Positions 46,470-58,412 of a DNA stretch of 64,000 bases are shown here, piece after piece (the stretch's first letter is position 1; each line of letters starts with the position of its first letter). The position numbers and the translations under genes are program-made. The notes below the pieces were generated by a model, which saw only the letters and a list, made by a program, of their open reading frames with translations, was not told the origin of the DNA and ran no database searches. The DNA comes from Diplonema papillatum (Eukaryota > Euglenozoa > Diplonemea > Diplonemida > Diplonemidae): contig JAPJBO010000123.1 in NCBI GenBank assembly GCA_030068145.1, positions 248,001-312,000 on the forward strand, in the 5' to 3' direction.

Positions 46470-46757
46470 TGGCGGAGTCTAGCCTCAAAGAAGCTGGGGT
46501 TGAGGAGGGTGTGCCCGAGTCACACCCAAAAGCGGGTGTGCTTTGTTTGTACGTGCCGGGGGTGGATTCGCCTGTCAGTGAGTGAATATGGTCGGTAGGC
46601 TAATATTCTTCCAAACACGCTGATAACGTTCGCTTTTCGTGTTTTCAATCAATTGCTATTACGAAAAACCGCGTTCGAAGGCACACCCGAAACGTGGGCG
46701 TGACGCCCGCTTGTAAATTCCAAGTTTTGGCCCTAGCTTCTGAGGCGGGACTCCGCC
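46470..46757. mobile_element. Palindromic MITE-like element, copy b
   Basis: 288 bp. The outer inverted repeats GGCGGAGTCTAGCCTCAAAG and, at the other end, CTTCTGAGGCGGGACTCCGC match copies a and c. The interior is longer than in the others and holds separate GCGGGTGTG- and GGGCGTGACGCCCGC-like hairpins. Confidence 0.72.
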
Positions 46758-47346
46758 GTTCGCGAATCCAGCTGATGATGGATCAAAGTTGTATAGTCTC
46801 CCGGGAATCACACCGGGAAAAAATCCCCGAGCCTTCCCCCCGGGACCCAAGCTCCCAACCCGAAGGTGGCAATGTTGTAAAGCAAGCGTATCTTTGTTGG
46901 TTGTTGGGGGGGAAAATCTTACTTTCGTGTTCAGGCGCTACTTGCCTCTCATGTGTTTGATGCTAGCATCAAGTCTTCTTCGCGGAATGCAGAGTCTTAT
47001 TTTCTGTTCTTTTCTTTCTTTCGTTGTCGACAACTTCTTTTTTCTCCTTCTACTTTCTTTACCATGGTTTTTTGGACTTTCTGGGTGGGGAGGGGAGTGG
47101 GTGCTTGTTAACCGCGGTGCGTGCACCAGAGGCCAGGTTTTTTTTTTTTTTGTTCGCAGTAACAGTGAATCGTAAACTCGAAAGAGAACGCTGGCAGCGT
47201 GTTTGGGAGGAGATCAACCTACCGAGCAATGTTGTCCCTGGGTCTTGAGCTTAGACGTATATAGGTGAAGCACGGGTGACACACTGTAATCTAGAAAAGA
47301 AAGTCACAATGATGTAGAAGACTATTTCGATGATGTGCAGCTTCTT

Positions 47347-47507
47347 TTTTAGAGTTAAAGTTCGCTTGAAATTCCGGGGGTTTAGGGTCTCCGTGTGACC
47401 GTTCACGAATGGGTTCTCTTAGAGCAAGAAAGGGCTATATGGTTACGGGTTGGATATTAGGTGCACGCTTTCGTTATGGGTTATGGCTAGCCATGTCCGG
47501 GACTGGT
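47347..47507 (+). repeat. Dispersed family R2
   Basis: Begins TTTTTAGAGTTAAAGTTCGC, then AATTCCGGGGGTTTAGGGTC, and ends CTAGCCATGTCCGGGACTG. A second full copy at 52228-52520 has about 120 bp more in the middle. Partial, more diverged copies start at about 30820, 48865, 52602, 53695 and 54070. Non-coding as far as I can see. Confidence 0.82.
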
Positions 47508-47810
47508 TTTTTTTAAAAATGTCTCAGGTGAAGCCTGCGTCACCTGAACTTCCACGGTAAAAATGGTTAGGGCATCGTTAGGCCATGCTTTCACACCGAG
47601 GATCGGTACTGAAGATCGTGTATCGAGCAAGCTGTTGCCCTTACGCGAGATTTCTGTTCCCGCTGAGCTTGCCTTAGGACACCTGCATTAAAGTGTAACA
47701 GCGGGCGGCAGCTTCATGGCAAGACAATACTAGCCTCCTTCGAAATGAGCACAAGGCAGTCCCTCGAGTATTTTTGAGTTTCGCGGTTTAGGGGGAAATT
47801 TTGACATCGC

Positions 47811-47965
47811 GCCAGCTTGAAAGGAAATGCTCGACGATGCTGCCCGACAAAGAACAGAAGGGATCCCAAGTACTGTAACTACCGAACCACGTGTTGAACG
47901 GACGTGAGGTCATGCGGGTCTACCCCGACACGACAAATCACACAAACACAACAGGTGAGAACACA
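47811..47965 (-). repeat. Inverted repeat partner of 31560-31735
   Basis: Reverse-complement copy of the plus-strand segment at 31560, about 16 kb apart. It is followed directly by family R1 sequence (47965-48125). Confidence 0.8.
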
Positions 47966-48125
47966 ATACAACTACAAAGTGGGTCTTTTTTGTTGAACGC
48001 TTACGCCCGCCACTAAACCCAGATTTACCTGTGTTTCGTGTGGGATACAGCACATTTACCTCCTTTGATCTATCGCAACTGGCAGTCTCCTCAAGCATTT
48101 CCTACAAAGCAGGTGCTTACAAAAA
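47965..48125 (+). repeat. Dispersed family R1, copy 1
   Basis: Shares CAAAGTGGGTCTTTTTTGTT, GCCCGCCACTAAACCCAGAT and CTCCTCAAGCATTTCCTACA with 59405-59645. Ends in GCAGGTGCTTA followed by A-rich sequence, like other copies, so the 3' end seems fixed. Confidence 0.82.
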
Positions 48126-48322
48126 AAAGTCGGATCCCCCCCTAGCCCGGCACGATGAATAAAATAGGCTGAGTGAGTTCATGAAAGGGTACGCCTGCGC
48201 AGGGAGCGGTCGCAGAACAAACCATAAGACGCGATGACCATTTACACTGTTCTTTTTTTCTTCTTCTTTTTGATGGGAGCATCACCAGGGGGAGGAGGCG
48301 GCAGTCCGGCTCTAAAGCAACA

Positions 48323-48458
48323 TGGTGGAGTCCAGCCCTCAGATTGCGAGGGAGCGGATGTGCAACGACCGAAGAGGGGTCAAAGTGCCCGAAAGAGCAG
48401 GTGTGACACCCGCTCTTTGAATTCGACTTTCGCTCCAGCTTCTGAGGCTGGACTCCAA
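48323..48458. mobile_element. Palindromic MITE-like element, copy c
   Basis: Outer arms GGAGTCCAGCCCTCAG and CTGAGGCTGGACTCC, with a central palindrome AGAGCAGGTGTGACACCCGC followed by TCTTT. The left arm is more decayed than the right. Same family as 7741-7848 and 46470-46757. Confidence 0.75.
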
Positions 48459-49489
48459 CGGACTGGATGTGCCGGGTTACCAGCCTCAACCCCCGGGGCT
48501 GACGCTCCTGGGAAACCCCGTGCCAGCATCAAAGAGGCCTATCGAAAGGCCTGTCGTCACTGCGGTGTTTCTTCTGGATGTTGTCCACTGGTCCACCAGT
48601 GCGAGATTCTGCAACGCCAGTTGCTTTTGCCAACGTTCAGTTTGGCTTGCTCTCCAGGGAGGCAAGCACCATTTAACGCAAAAAAAGTAAATAAGGGGGC
48701 ACGTTTTTTTGCTGATACTGATACTTTCCGGATTCTCCTCCTTTGTATCGGATCTGCCCAACAAATTATTGTTTTGCTGAGCAGGCTGCCGTGGAAACTC
48801 TCTCTTGAGCTACTTCACCCGCCACTACCCCACGTTTCCAGTCAGACAGGTTCTTCTTTCTAGACTGTAAGTTTTTCGGAGTGAACGTTCGAATTTCCGG
48901 AGGTTTTAAGTCCTCGGGGTCACTCGTAGGCAAGTTGCTGATCCGTAGGCAAGTTGCTGATCTTTTCTTCACGCCACGATGACCCCGGATCCTTAACTCC
49001 TCGCAACTACGGTATAGTCTGCACCATGGTCCAAGAAGCCGGCATCGTCTCATAGTCTCCTCGCACCCGTTCGCTGCTTCGTTCACGGTGCTGCGTGATG
49101 CAAAACTGGTGATGCAAAACTGGTGATGCAAAACTGGTGATGCAAAACAAACGTAGAAAAGCCATGCAAAGTTTGTGTGCGAAACGTGTATGCCACAAAC
49201 TTCACGAGAGGTGTGAACGTACGGCAGTTTTTCTCGGGTAATTCCAGTCGGTTATTATGAATGAAGTACTGTGTAGAAAGAGTGGTGTTGGCACTCTTTC
49301 TGCTATGTTCCTTCGTAGAACTTCACACCTTCCAGGGCGTGATCGGTTAAAGATAGTAAAGTAACGTTCCCATGCGCAGTGGAGTCGGTTTCACAGACGC
49401 GTTCTTACTTCTCCCGTTCTTGGCAGTTCTCGTCAGACGATACGGAGAGCAGAAATTCCCAGTGAAATGTCACCGAGGGTGCACCAAAA

Positions 49490-49745
49490 ATACAAGAGGG
49501 ACTGCCGGAGAAATAGCTTCGACACGTACATAGCACGTTAGAAGCAATGGATGATATCTAAACCTGTCAATGAACACAATTGGTGGACAAGTCTGGTGCC
49601 AGCACCCGCGGTAATTCCAGCACGAAAAGCGTATATTAATGCTGCTGCTGTTAAAAAGCTCGTTGTTGGATCCAGAGCTGGTGGCCCGGTTTGCTGGGCA
49701 TCAGCGTACTGCTGGTATTTAGAAGGCTGGGATTTACCCCTCGCA
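49490..49745 (+). pseudogene. 18S rRNA fragment (pseudogene), euglenozoan-like
   Basis: The segment from about 49556 aligns with the 530-loop/V4 start of small-subunit rRNA: CACAATTGGTGGACAAGTCT, GGTGCCAGCACCCGCGGTAA, AAGCGTATATTAATGCTGCT, GTTAAAAAGCTCGTTGTTGG. Upstream, AGAGGGACTGCCGGAGAAAT looks like the earlier 18S stretch with AGAGGGAGCCTGAGAAAT, so about 100 nt of rRNA between them seems deleted. Changes at near-invariant places (CCAGCACGA for CCAGCTCCA, CTCGTTGTTGG for CTCGTAGTTGG) and the loss of flanks make it non-functional. From about 49740 it merges into family R1 sequence, so it may have been carried by that element. The ACCC spelling at the 530 loop is, from memory, typical of Euglenozoa. 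Confidence 0.83.
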
Positions 49746-49774
49746 TCAAGACCTTGCGCTTATTTCGACGGATA

Positions 49775-49995
49775 CTAGAGGGAGAAGGCAATACAACCAC
49801 AAAGTGGTCTCTTGTTGAAAGCTTACGTTTGCCTGTGGGCTACAGCACATATCCCTTCTTCGAGATTTTGGAATATTGTTGCGATAGTTGGGAGTCATCG
49901 GCATGCCGATGAGCACCACACTATGCTTCCTTCGAGGTTTCGCAACGAGCAGCCTCCTCAAGTATTTCCTACAAAACGGGTGCTTGTTATAAGCC
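49775..49995 (+). repeat. Dispersed family R1, copy 2, next to rRNA fragment
   Basis: Contains GGCAATACAACCACAAAGTG, GGCTACAGCACATATC and CTCCTCAAGTATTTCCTACA. The stretch just upstream (TTATTTCGACGGATACTAGA) also matches R1 copies at 53770 and 59440, so the boundary with the 18S fragment lies near 49740. Confidence 0.8.
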
Positions 49996-51310
49996 TTATA
50001 CAAAAGAAACCGAACCATGTTCGCCCTTTCCCTCTCCCTTTGAATATAGTCAGAGACGGTTACGCCACGGTTGCTCCGTCGGCACATTCGTGTCCTTCGG
50101 GCAAGAGTTCGCAAGACGAAAAAAAAAAAAGAGGCGGGGGATGGCAACAGGAACATTCCGGTAGAGGTTGGCTTTCAGGCGGGAGCCTTGAAGATACCCC
50201 CCCGTTCTCCCGAGAGCATCCCTGTTGGAGGTTTCCGCAGGTCGCGCTTCATAAAAAGAGGTCCCGGTCGCAGGCCTCGTCCAACACGATCGGCCAGCGC
50301 TGTCACGCCGCGTTGGAGGAAATGCGCTGAGCCGCAGCCTTTTTTTGACAAAAACGGATACAATTTTACGAAATCGCTTCTTCCCACGAAAGCGGGGGGT
50401 ACCGCTTCCAGCAGCGTTAGGTTCCCTGACTCCCGCGATCGTGGGAAGCAAACTCTAGAGGTCTACACCTATTCCCTGCTACTTTAATAATAGAATACTC
50501 GACGTAGCTGCTTGGACTCCGAATGGAAGGGACGAAATATAGGCCGCGTTCTTCGGGTCCATTCAGCCTGTCCGCCTCCCTGTAAACAACATCCGAGACG
50601 TGTTTGTGCGTACCGGTTGATCGTCTTATCCGCGTGTTCTTACCCTGTTTGAGCCAATTCACCCCCTGCCCGATTGAACGGTAGGAACGTAATCGAGTGT
50701 AGTAGTTTGGGCTAGAACGTAAGCAATCCGTGGCGATAGTCTGCGTCTGCTCACTATCGCGACTTCTTGGAGCGCACCGTGCCATCGAGCTCGGGTCGCA
50801 TTCAGGGGGGGAGGGTAGGTGAATTGGCTCACTGTTTCCTTTGCAGGTTAGGAATTCGGATCAACCGCCGAAGCACGCCGCGTCTACGTCTTGTTTGTAC
50901 TAAAAGAGTTGGCCTGTGGCAAGAGATTGGCTCATGAGTGGTGTCCGTGGCAAGGACCGAAACCCGGCGCAGACGGGACCAGTGCGGTGTTGAGCACATG
51001 TCCATTCCCCAAGCACGTTCTTGCAATTCCCCAAGCGCCAAGTAAGTTTTCCCCCGCCCCGAACTTATGAGCCCACTGAAAGACAACGGGCAACCCAAAA
51101 TGGGTCTCTGCTTACACACAAGGCGGACCATCGGAACTTGGCGTTTGGGAGAGAGGCAGAATCATGCCTCTCTCAGGGGGGGGGTCGAGTGCGTCCAAAG
51201 AGTTCGCCAGTTCCAGCTTTGCAACCCGGAGCTTCGAGTCGTCGATGGGTGGTGCACGGCCCTGCTTGGGCATTTTTGCTTCGTGTGCGCCTCCCTTACG
51301 GGGGGGCGGG

Positions 51311-54300
51311 TCACAAAAGCGACGACGTGTGCTGGAACTTCAGCTGCCACTCCGGCCACGTCGCCGCGAGCAGCGCCGAAGGGTCGCCGTTGGGGGGCGT
51401 GAGGTGCGCTTGGTAGATGAACGTCTCCTTCTTCAGCTCGAGGCGGGTCTTCGATCGCACGAACCGCTCGTAGCCGTCGTTCTTCGACGGTCGCGGGGGG
51501 ACAGGAAGCGGGTACGGCGTGCCCTGCCCGGATGACTCCTCCGAACCGGTGCCGGTCCCGTGCGCCTGTGTGAAAGTGGGTTGAAGGATGGGCGAAGACG
51601 AAACAACGGGAGAAAAACTGTGAAAGTGGGGTGAAGGATGGGTGAAGACGAGACAACGGGAGAAATAATGTTTGGGCGGGACACTGCCTCGCATGCATGT
51701 TTGATGCGAGCATCAAGTCTTCTTGGAAGAAAGTGTAACATAGAAAGGGTAAAGGGTAAAGGGTAAAGGGTAAAGGGTAAAGGGTAAAAGGGTAAAAGGT
51801 AAAAGGGTAAAAGGGTAAAAGGGTAAAAGGGTAAAGGGTAAAAGGGTAAAAGGGTAAAAGGGTAAAGGGTAAAAGGGTAAAGGGTAAAAGGGTAAAAGGG
51901 TAAAGGGTAAAAGGGTAAAGGGTAAAGGGTAAGGGTAAAGGGTAAAGGGTAAAGGGTAAAGGGTAAAGGGTAAAGGGTAAAGGGTAAAGGGTAAAGGGTA
52001 AAGGGTAAAGGGTAAAGGGTAAAGGGTAAAGGGTAAAGGGTAAAGGGTAAAGGGGCCGCAGGGTGTGTAAGACTCCGCGGTAGGTAGGGTATGAAACCTT
52101 GAAGGATTAGTCCTCACTATTATTTTTCACCACGGTGTTGTGTGCACCTCGTTCCACCTCGTTCTTCGTCTCGGGTTTCACTCGCGAACGCAGACCAAAG
52201 CAGAGTTAGACATCATCACTGCCGGCGAGTGGTTGTTTTTTAGAGTTAAAGTTCGCTTGAAATTCCGGGGGTTTAGGGTCTCCGTGTGACCGTTCACGAA
52301 TGGGTTCTCATAGAGCAAGAAGAACTGGTAATCGTGGTAAACTTTCTTTTTGTTCCTTTTACGGCTATTCTCTCCTTTTATGCGTCTTTTGCTCTCTATT
52401 GCTGGGAATACCGGTATTCCTGGACTTTTGGTGCTGAAGGACTAGAACTATATGGTTACGGGTTGCATATTTGGTGCACGCTTTCGCTATGGGTTATGGC
52501 TAGCCATGTCCGGGACTGTGTGTGACCGCCATTTTTGTGTTTCCGACGATCCCGTGTGGGCGCACAGACATTTCTTTGTGTTCCCGACGCCTTTGCGACC
52601 TTTTTAGAGTTGAAGTTCGCTTGGAATTCAGGGGGGCTCTACAGAGTCCTCCAGATGACTTTCGGCACCAGGGATGTCCTTTCGAATACCAGTCCCTTGT
52701 GCGTGGCGAAAGTGGGTTTGTGTTTCCGAATCGGTCTAGGCAGACAGCCCTTCCACCTAGGCGTGGGTGTGTGCACCAACCACCATCTCTACTTCTCTGC
52801 CCGACCAACTTCTCCGTGCACATGCGTAGTGCATGCGTATAAGTCGATCTTTGAGTGCGTGAGCCCCTCCGAAGAAAGGTCCATCACACTAGTTCCAGGC
52901 TACTTAGCCCGGGTCTCTGGGTCGCGTCCCCCTCCTTCTCTTGGTCGCCTAGTCTTGCGTCTTGTTGGTCCGTCCGGGCTGGTCGCTTCGCGCTTCCCCT
53001 TCGACTTGCATGCGTAGTGCATGCGTGTAGCAGCACTGTGTGTATACCTAATACCTAAGCCCGCAGGTGGAGCTAGGTATTGGTACACAGCGTGTGCACA
53101 CTGCGCAGTGCAGTACGTACGCAGCGTTTCAAGGAATCCATGTTGTCGAAGATCGCCCGGAGTTGTACTCTAGAAGGAACCGCCCGGCTCATGACCTTTC
53201 TTGCGACGGAAATGATGGTGTCTTAGCGACACGTTTAGAGTCTGCAAGTGGGGGTGCTACGAACGACGTGAAGGAGGCGTGCATACCGAGCTCTCGCCAC
53301 TGGTGACGGTGCCGTTGAAAGCGAGGGACTGCTCTGGGGTGATGCTGCGAAGGCGGCTGTTGGAGACAGAGGAAGACTGGGTTGCTTCAAAATCGTCGTC
53401 TTCCGCCTTGGCGGGCGTCATGTGGAAGATGAGGTTGCTGGGGCGCACTGCGATCACGCCGACTTTCCCGAAGTTGACCTGGATCAGCGTCCCCTGCGGC
53501 GGCTTCGCCCGGACTACCTCCGTGACATACCCTCGCATTCCGTTCAGCTGCACCTGCTTCGTGAGGCCACGCCCCTCCACCCAGCAGCCTTCGACCACGT
53601 CCACCTCGACTCCGATCGCCAACTCCTTCTTGTTCCCTGATCGGAAGGCTCGCAACGCCTGTCGTGTGGAAAGTTACCGGTGAAATGACGGTGCTTTCAA
53701 AGAGTGAACGTTCGCTTTTGATAACCCGGGGGGGGTTTGCCAAAAATACTAAAATGCCCGAGGGGTTGCCTTGGGCATATTTCGACGGAGGCTAAGGGGG
53801 GAGAAACAATACAACTACAAGTGGAAGTGGGGCGAAGTTGTGACGAAAGAAAAGGGGGGTCCTCTATGGTGGGCGCGGGCGGTGCTTTCCCCCCCCGACA
53901 GCATGTGTCAGACTTAGCCAATCTCAAGGCGGCTGATTCGTTGGGATTGCTTTGCAAGGTGCCATTATGGCACTTTCTTTTGTAGCGTTTATTGTGGTTT
54001 TGTGCGCCAGCGGAACTCACCTTTGGTAAGCCTCGTGTAAGCCGCGAGTAGTGTGCTGCCAACTACTGTTTTTTAGAGTTATAGCTCGCTTGAGAATCCG
54101 GGATGTTAGAGTCTCCGGGTGACCTTTGTCGAATGGGTTCTTTTAAAGCTAATACGTACTTGGTGGGTTTGGGGGGGGGGCATGCATGGCTTCTTTCGTG
54201 TACACTTTACTTCCTTGCTTTGGCAAGTCAGGTTCGAAACAATTTGTGACCGACACCAAGTTGTTAGCGTTATTTGTGGATTAGAAGGCCGGTATTTTAA

Positions 54301-57300
54301 AGTCTCCGGTTGACCGTAGAGGCTTGGGTGAGGAGGGAGTTTGCAAGACCCGTCTGCGCCGTGTTTCGGTCCTCTAAGCCACGGACACATAAGACGGACC
54401 ATCATCAGCGTGGAACCTGAGTGTCTGGCCGGTTCCTACGGTTATCTCCTGGTTCGGCTCCACTCGAAAGAGTGGGGTTGGATCAGGAGAAACCCGGATG
54501 TGAATTTGGAAAAAAGTGATGAATCCACCCAGAGTCTCTCGATGTTGGTCAATTTGAATGGAATGGAATGAATGGTTGAATCATCATATTTAAGGCAAAT
54601 CGAAAGACGGATCTCAAGCGGAATCTCTCTTGATCTCCGGCCGCACCTTACCAAACCTGCCTCTTTTTTTCTCTCCACGTCGTATGATTCCCTGAGATGT
54701 TCGCTTCGGCTTGAGCACTCGGGATGATGACACAGGAGAGGGATAGGGGGTCCGGGGAGGTAGGGTCCCGCCCGAGAATCAGGGGAGACAAGCTTTGAGA
54801 TTTCGTCGCGAGGTGACCCCTCGCCCGCTAAAATGCCCTCTTTCAGGCCCCCACCCCCTCGCCATTTTTTTTCGCGTCAAAGTTCCTGTTCTGGCCCTCG
54901 GCTCCCTTTGTAAAAAGGTTGAGCTCTGGGCCGGTGCGGGAGCTTCCCGGCGCGGAGAAGATTGGAGATGGAGGTGTTGTGCTCAGGAGTAAGGGTATGA
55001 GGTGGGCGCGTTGTTGCCAGGTGACTCGTGTGCTGCTCTCTCTCCTCTCTCTCTCCTCTCTCTCTCTCCTTTCTCCTCTCTCCTGCGGTGTGAGTCTGGT
55101 GTCAGGCGGCTGTTCGTAGCTCGTCACAGCCAGGACCACCCGTGCTACTAGAGCACAGGCGAATCCGCCACGGGGAGAAGGCCCCTACAACCGTGTCTGA
55201 GCAATCAGTTAAAAAACTCAGGGCACTCGCCCTGATTGTGACTGCGACTCGCTAGGCAGCACTGACTTGTCTTCTTTTTACGGTGGCAATCTGCGAAGTA
55301 AACTCCGCAGAGCACAGTGGACATGGGGTTGCCGTGTGCACCAATGGTTGAAGTACCAAAAGGAAAACGAGTGCGAGGTGACTCTTGGGAGGGAGGGGTC
55401 GAGAGCATTTCGGTACCAACGATAAAAAATCTTAACACAAAAACAGAAAGTTCCGCATACGTCCATAAACGACTGGAGCGTCGTCGCGTCTTTACCGTCC
55501 ATGGTCCGGACAAAACCGGGCAGCAGGCCGCTTCGGCAGGCAGCGGTGTTGGGAGTCACAGCGCACACTCGAACGCGATCAAAGCCCTTGCCTCTCTCTT
55601 CAGATTCCTGTCGGCGTGTTTCGGTTTTCATGAGGCTGAGTCTGTATGACTAGAGTCGTCACTCAGGACTGTCAGGGTCAGACCCAAACGAAGTGACAGC
55701 AGCCGGGACTTACTGAAGTCGGATCAAAGTCAGAAAGTAGTCAGAGTCAGGAACGTAAACGGGTTTATTACTGAAGAGCTGTAGCTTCCCTTTTGTCACT
55801 TTAGGCCAGATCGCAACGTTGGTTGGCTACTTTCAATACCCTCGGCCATCTGCGTGAAAAGTGCGGAAAGAACCCGGTGCTTCTTCTCTTTGACCGGAGC
55901 GCGTTGCTGCCTTCGGCACGCGGCTAAAAGGTGGGGCCGGAACTAGTGAGCCCTCCTGAAGTTGGACGAACGAGGAGGGTTTTGTTCCGAAAGAGGTATG
56001 GTTTGCACCCGCACACGAGTGATCGTGTGCTACGTCTTTTCACATGTCTATGCCGCTAGGCTATCAAAGGGCTAGCTTAGTCTATCAGGCGCCTAACACA
56101 ATATTGGCACCCTACCTGTTTTTTTATTTGTGTTTCCGACGACCCCGATTTTTCCGACGACCCCGCATATCTTTTTTGCTTTTTTGCTGTTTTTCTTTGC
56201 TCTGGAGGTTTGTGTTTTTTTGCCCTGGTGGTCTGCTGGTGCACTCTTGCTGGCTTGGGTGAGCCAGGGTCTTCCACGTGCAGGCCAGCGGTCTGGTGAG
56301 GTGGCATTTCGAATACTTATCAGAAGCTTTTGAAGCAGTCTGCAGAACTATCAGGATTGTTGAGCAGTAGCTGAATGGTCTTGGCAGGCAGGATGTGAAA
56401 GTTTTGGTGGCGTAGCAAGGTTCGGCCGGGCGTGTGCACGAGTATTGGGTTCACCAGGAGGGCCTTGTTTATTTGTTTGTATGCGTTTTTTTCGTTTTTT
56501 TTTTTTTTTTCCTGTTGACAACTTGTGTCAGACTAGCCCACCCGGGGGTGGTTGATTCCTTCAGGCAGGGTCTCCCCCGTCCAGAGATTGCTTGGGTCCA
56601 AGGTGATGATCGCCCTTCGGCTCTTTATTTCCTAATTCGCTCTCTTTGTCATTTTCATTTTATTGATATGCGTCCTCCCTCACTCTTAGCGTCCTAACCG
56701 GTCCTTTTTTTTATATGCCGAAACCAACTGGAAACGAAAGGAAAAGAAATATCCCTCCCTCTTTTTTTTGTTGTTTTTTTGCCTACATGCCTAACAGGGG
56801 GGTGGACGGGCTCAGTGATAAGTGGATCGTGTGTGTAGCAACTGAAAAACGCGCACACACCGCTGTCTTCAAACTCTGCACGTCCATTCCCAGGTCCTCG
56901 TTCGGGTCGCCGAGGCGCAGAGTGAACACGTCGCAGGCGGGGAGCGGGTGCTTGGAGCCCGGCTGCTTTTTCCTGCGGCCCGCCGAGTCCATGTTGAGCA
57001 TGTTTTTGAGCCGGGAAACCGTCGACTTCGCGGCGTATTTGTGGGTGACGGTCACCTTGATCATGAAGTAGGGAAAGGTGGGGATCGACTGGCACTCGAG
57101 GTCGCCAGTTTCGACCTCAGCCAAGGCGAGCTCCCCGAGCTTGGTGTCCCACGCTGCGTAGACTTGGTCGACGACGGCTTCTTTTAACGATGCCAGCCAG
57201 CTGGGCATGCGGGTGATGATGGAGGTGGCGTCTTTTTTGTCTCGCCGCGACGCCTCGGTGACGTGAGCGTCGACGGATGCGCGGAGCAGTGGCGAGCGGT

Positions 57301-58412
57301 AGAAGGCTACCCACGCGTTGAACGCGGTGCTGCTCGGAAGCCACGTGAACATGGTCTGCACCACACTCCACGGGAGCAGCTTCCGCATGGTCCGCAGCGG
57401 GATCTTCCAGTCCTTCGGGTACACAATACACCCGCACGGCTTGATGCAGCCGTCCGTTTCCTTCTCGTGCTCCCGTGCGTGGTACACTTCGGTCGCCCGG
57501 TCCATCAACTTCTGCACGGTCAGTTTACTGCACTCAATCCACTGCACATCCTTCGCGGCGAGCGCAGTTCGACCCGACTGCATGCAGGTGTCGACGTCGC
57601 CCAAGTGCAAATGGCAGTACATCAACCCCAGGTACACAGTGTCCCGCGTCGGGTGCAGCAGCAGGAGCTCGAAGAAATGGTTCAGAGCTTCTGCTGCGTC
57701 GCCGTCCTGGTACTTGTCCCACGCTTGCTGGACCTCCAGAGACGACCGGTACTCGGTGGTGCACTCGTTGAGGTACATGAGGATGTCGTGGTGCACGTCG
57801 TCGTCGGTGATGTAGTCCAGCGGGAACATTGCGTTGTGGTCCTTGCGGTACCGAGCCCCGGCGTATATCAACGCGCGTGCCACGTCGGGTTTGTGGTACG
57901 CGCAAGCCACGTGCAGCGGCGTGACCCCGGACCCACCCTCTGGGAGCTTGTTGTCCTCGTTCTTCCCCTTCCGGAAGAGGGCGAGCCAGTTGACGTCAGC
58001 CCCGTTCTCGGTCATGACCTTGACGTCCTCCTCCTCGCCTTCGGCCACGGCGCTGAAAAACACGCCGACCTGCCTCCGCAGGTCCCATGACTTGTAGTTG
58101 GCCCGCAGGTAGTCCCGCCTCTCCCGCTCGGCCTTCCGCTGGTTAGCGTAGCAACGCGAGCACACCGCCTCGAACCTGTCGTCGTTGGTGGATGGTCCGT
58201 GGACTGGAAAATCGGTACTCTGAAGTGCCCAGTTGCCCGTAGAGGGATGTGCTTGGCGAGGATGTTGCTCGGTGGCGGGGTGATGGGCCACCCTGTCGCG
58301 AACCCTTGATTTTACCCCCCAACGCGTTTAGGGAGAAGTTTCTGCTCTCCGTACTGTCTGACGAGAGCTGCCCAGAAAGGGTGAAATAAGAAGACGTCTT
58401 TGTGGCTGACAT
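51311..58412 (-). CDS. Ankyrin/TPR/PDZ scaffold protein
   Basis: Five proposed exons: 58412-58316, 58203-56861, 55607-55461, 53658-53287, 51565-51311; 737 residues. All junctions keep frame (first intron phase 1, the rest phase 0). Donors are GTAAAA, GTGTGTGC, GTATGC and GTATGC; acceptors are CCAG, CGACAG, CGACAG and CACAG. Ankyrin-like repeats lie at about 78-178 (GVTPLHVACAYHKPDVARAL, then DHNAMFPLDY), TPR-like helices at about 190-260, then a conserved-looking region. A PDZ domain at about 457-545 exists only after splicing three exons: FTLRLGDPNEDLGM, then VTPNTAACRSGLLPG, then LRAFRSGNKKELAI. That is strong support for the model. An SH3-like fold follows (GYVTEVVRAKPPQG...VNFGKVG), then a C-terminal exon with no known domain. 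Probably an adaptor binding C-terminal peptides. The first exon is the least certain part. Introns 3 and 4 are full of repeats. Confidence 0.78.
51566..51668. repeat. 52-bp tandem duplication of a splice acceptor
   Basis: Two copies at 51566-51617 and 51618-51668, sharing GAAAGTGGG.TGAAGGATGG and ACAACGGGAGAAA. On the minus strand each ends in TTTCACA(CA)CAG, so the final acceptor of the scaffold gene exists twice. Use of the upstream one would add 52 nt and shift the frame. Confidence 0.85.
51744..52053. repeat. AAAGGGT satellite in a scaffold-gene intron
   Basis: About 310 bp of AAAGGGT with AAAAGGGT variants concentrated in the middle (about 51786-51925). The 7-mer resembles, but is not, the TTTAGGG telomere repeat (the complement is ACCCTTT). 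It lies in intron 4, just beyond the duplicated acceptor. Confidence 0.96.
52228..52520 (+). repeat. Dispersed family R2, copy with extra 120 bp
   Basis: Starts and ends like 47347-47507 (same GTTCACGAATGGGTTCTC and CTATGGGTTATGGCTAGCCA blocks). About 120 bp between AGAGCAAGAA and CTATATGGTTACGGGTTG is absent there. One copy has a deletion or the other an insertion. Confidence 0.82.
52843..53005 (-). repeat. Inverted copy of 45467-45633
   Basis: Reverse-complement copy lying inside intron 4 of the scaffold gene; see 45467-45633 for shared blocks. Confidence 0.87.
55030..55083. repeat. CT-rich microsatellite
   Basis: Imperfect CTCTCTCCT repeats on the plus strand, immediately left of an R3 copy (55085-55260). 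Located within intron 3 of the scaffold gene. Confidence 0.85.
55640..56780. other. Intron sequence of the scaffold gene
   Basis: Part of intron 2 (56860-55608). Holds T tracts (56487-56502), two TTTCCGACGACCCCG-type repeats at 56133-56166 that resemble 52538-52555, and a copy of the repeat at 660-780. I see no further exon. Confidence 0.5.

Noticed and set aside
51744-52053. Interstitial telomere
   Set aside because: The unit AAAGGGT is not a rotation of TTTAGGG or TTAGGG on either strand, and it lies inside an intron.
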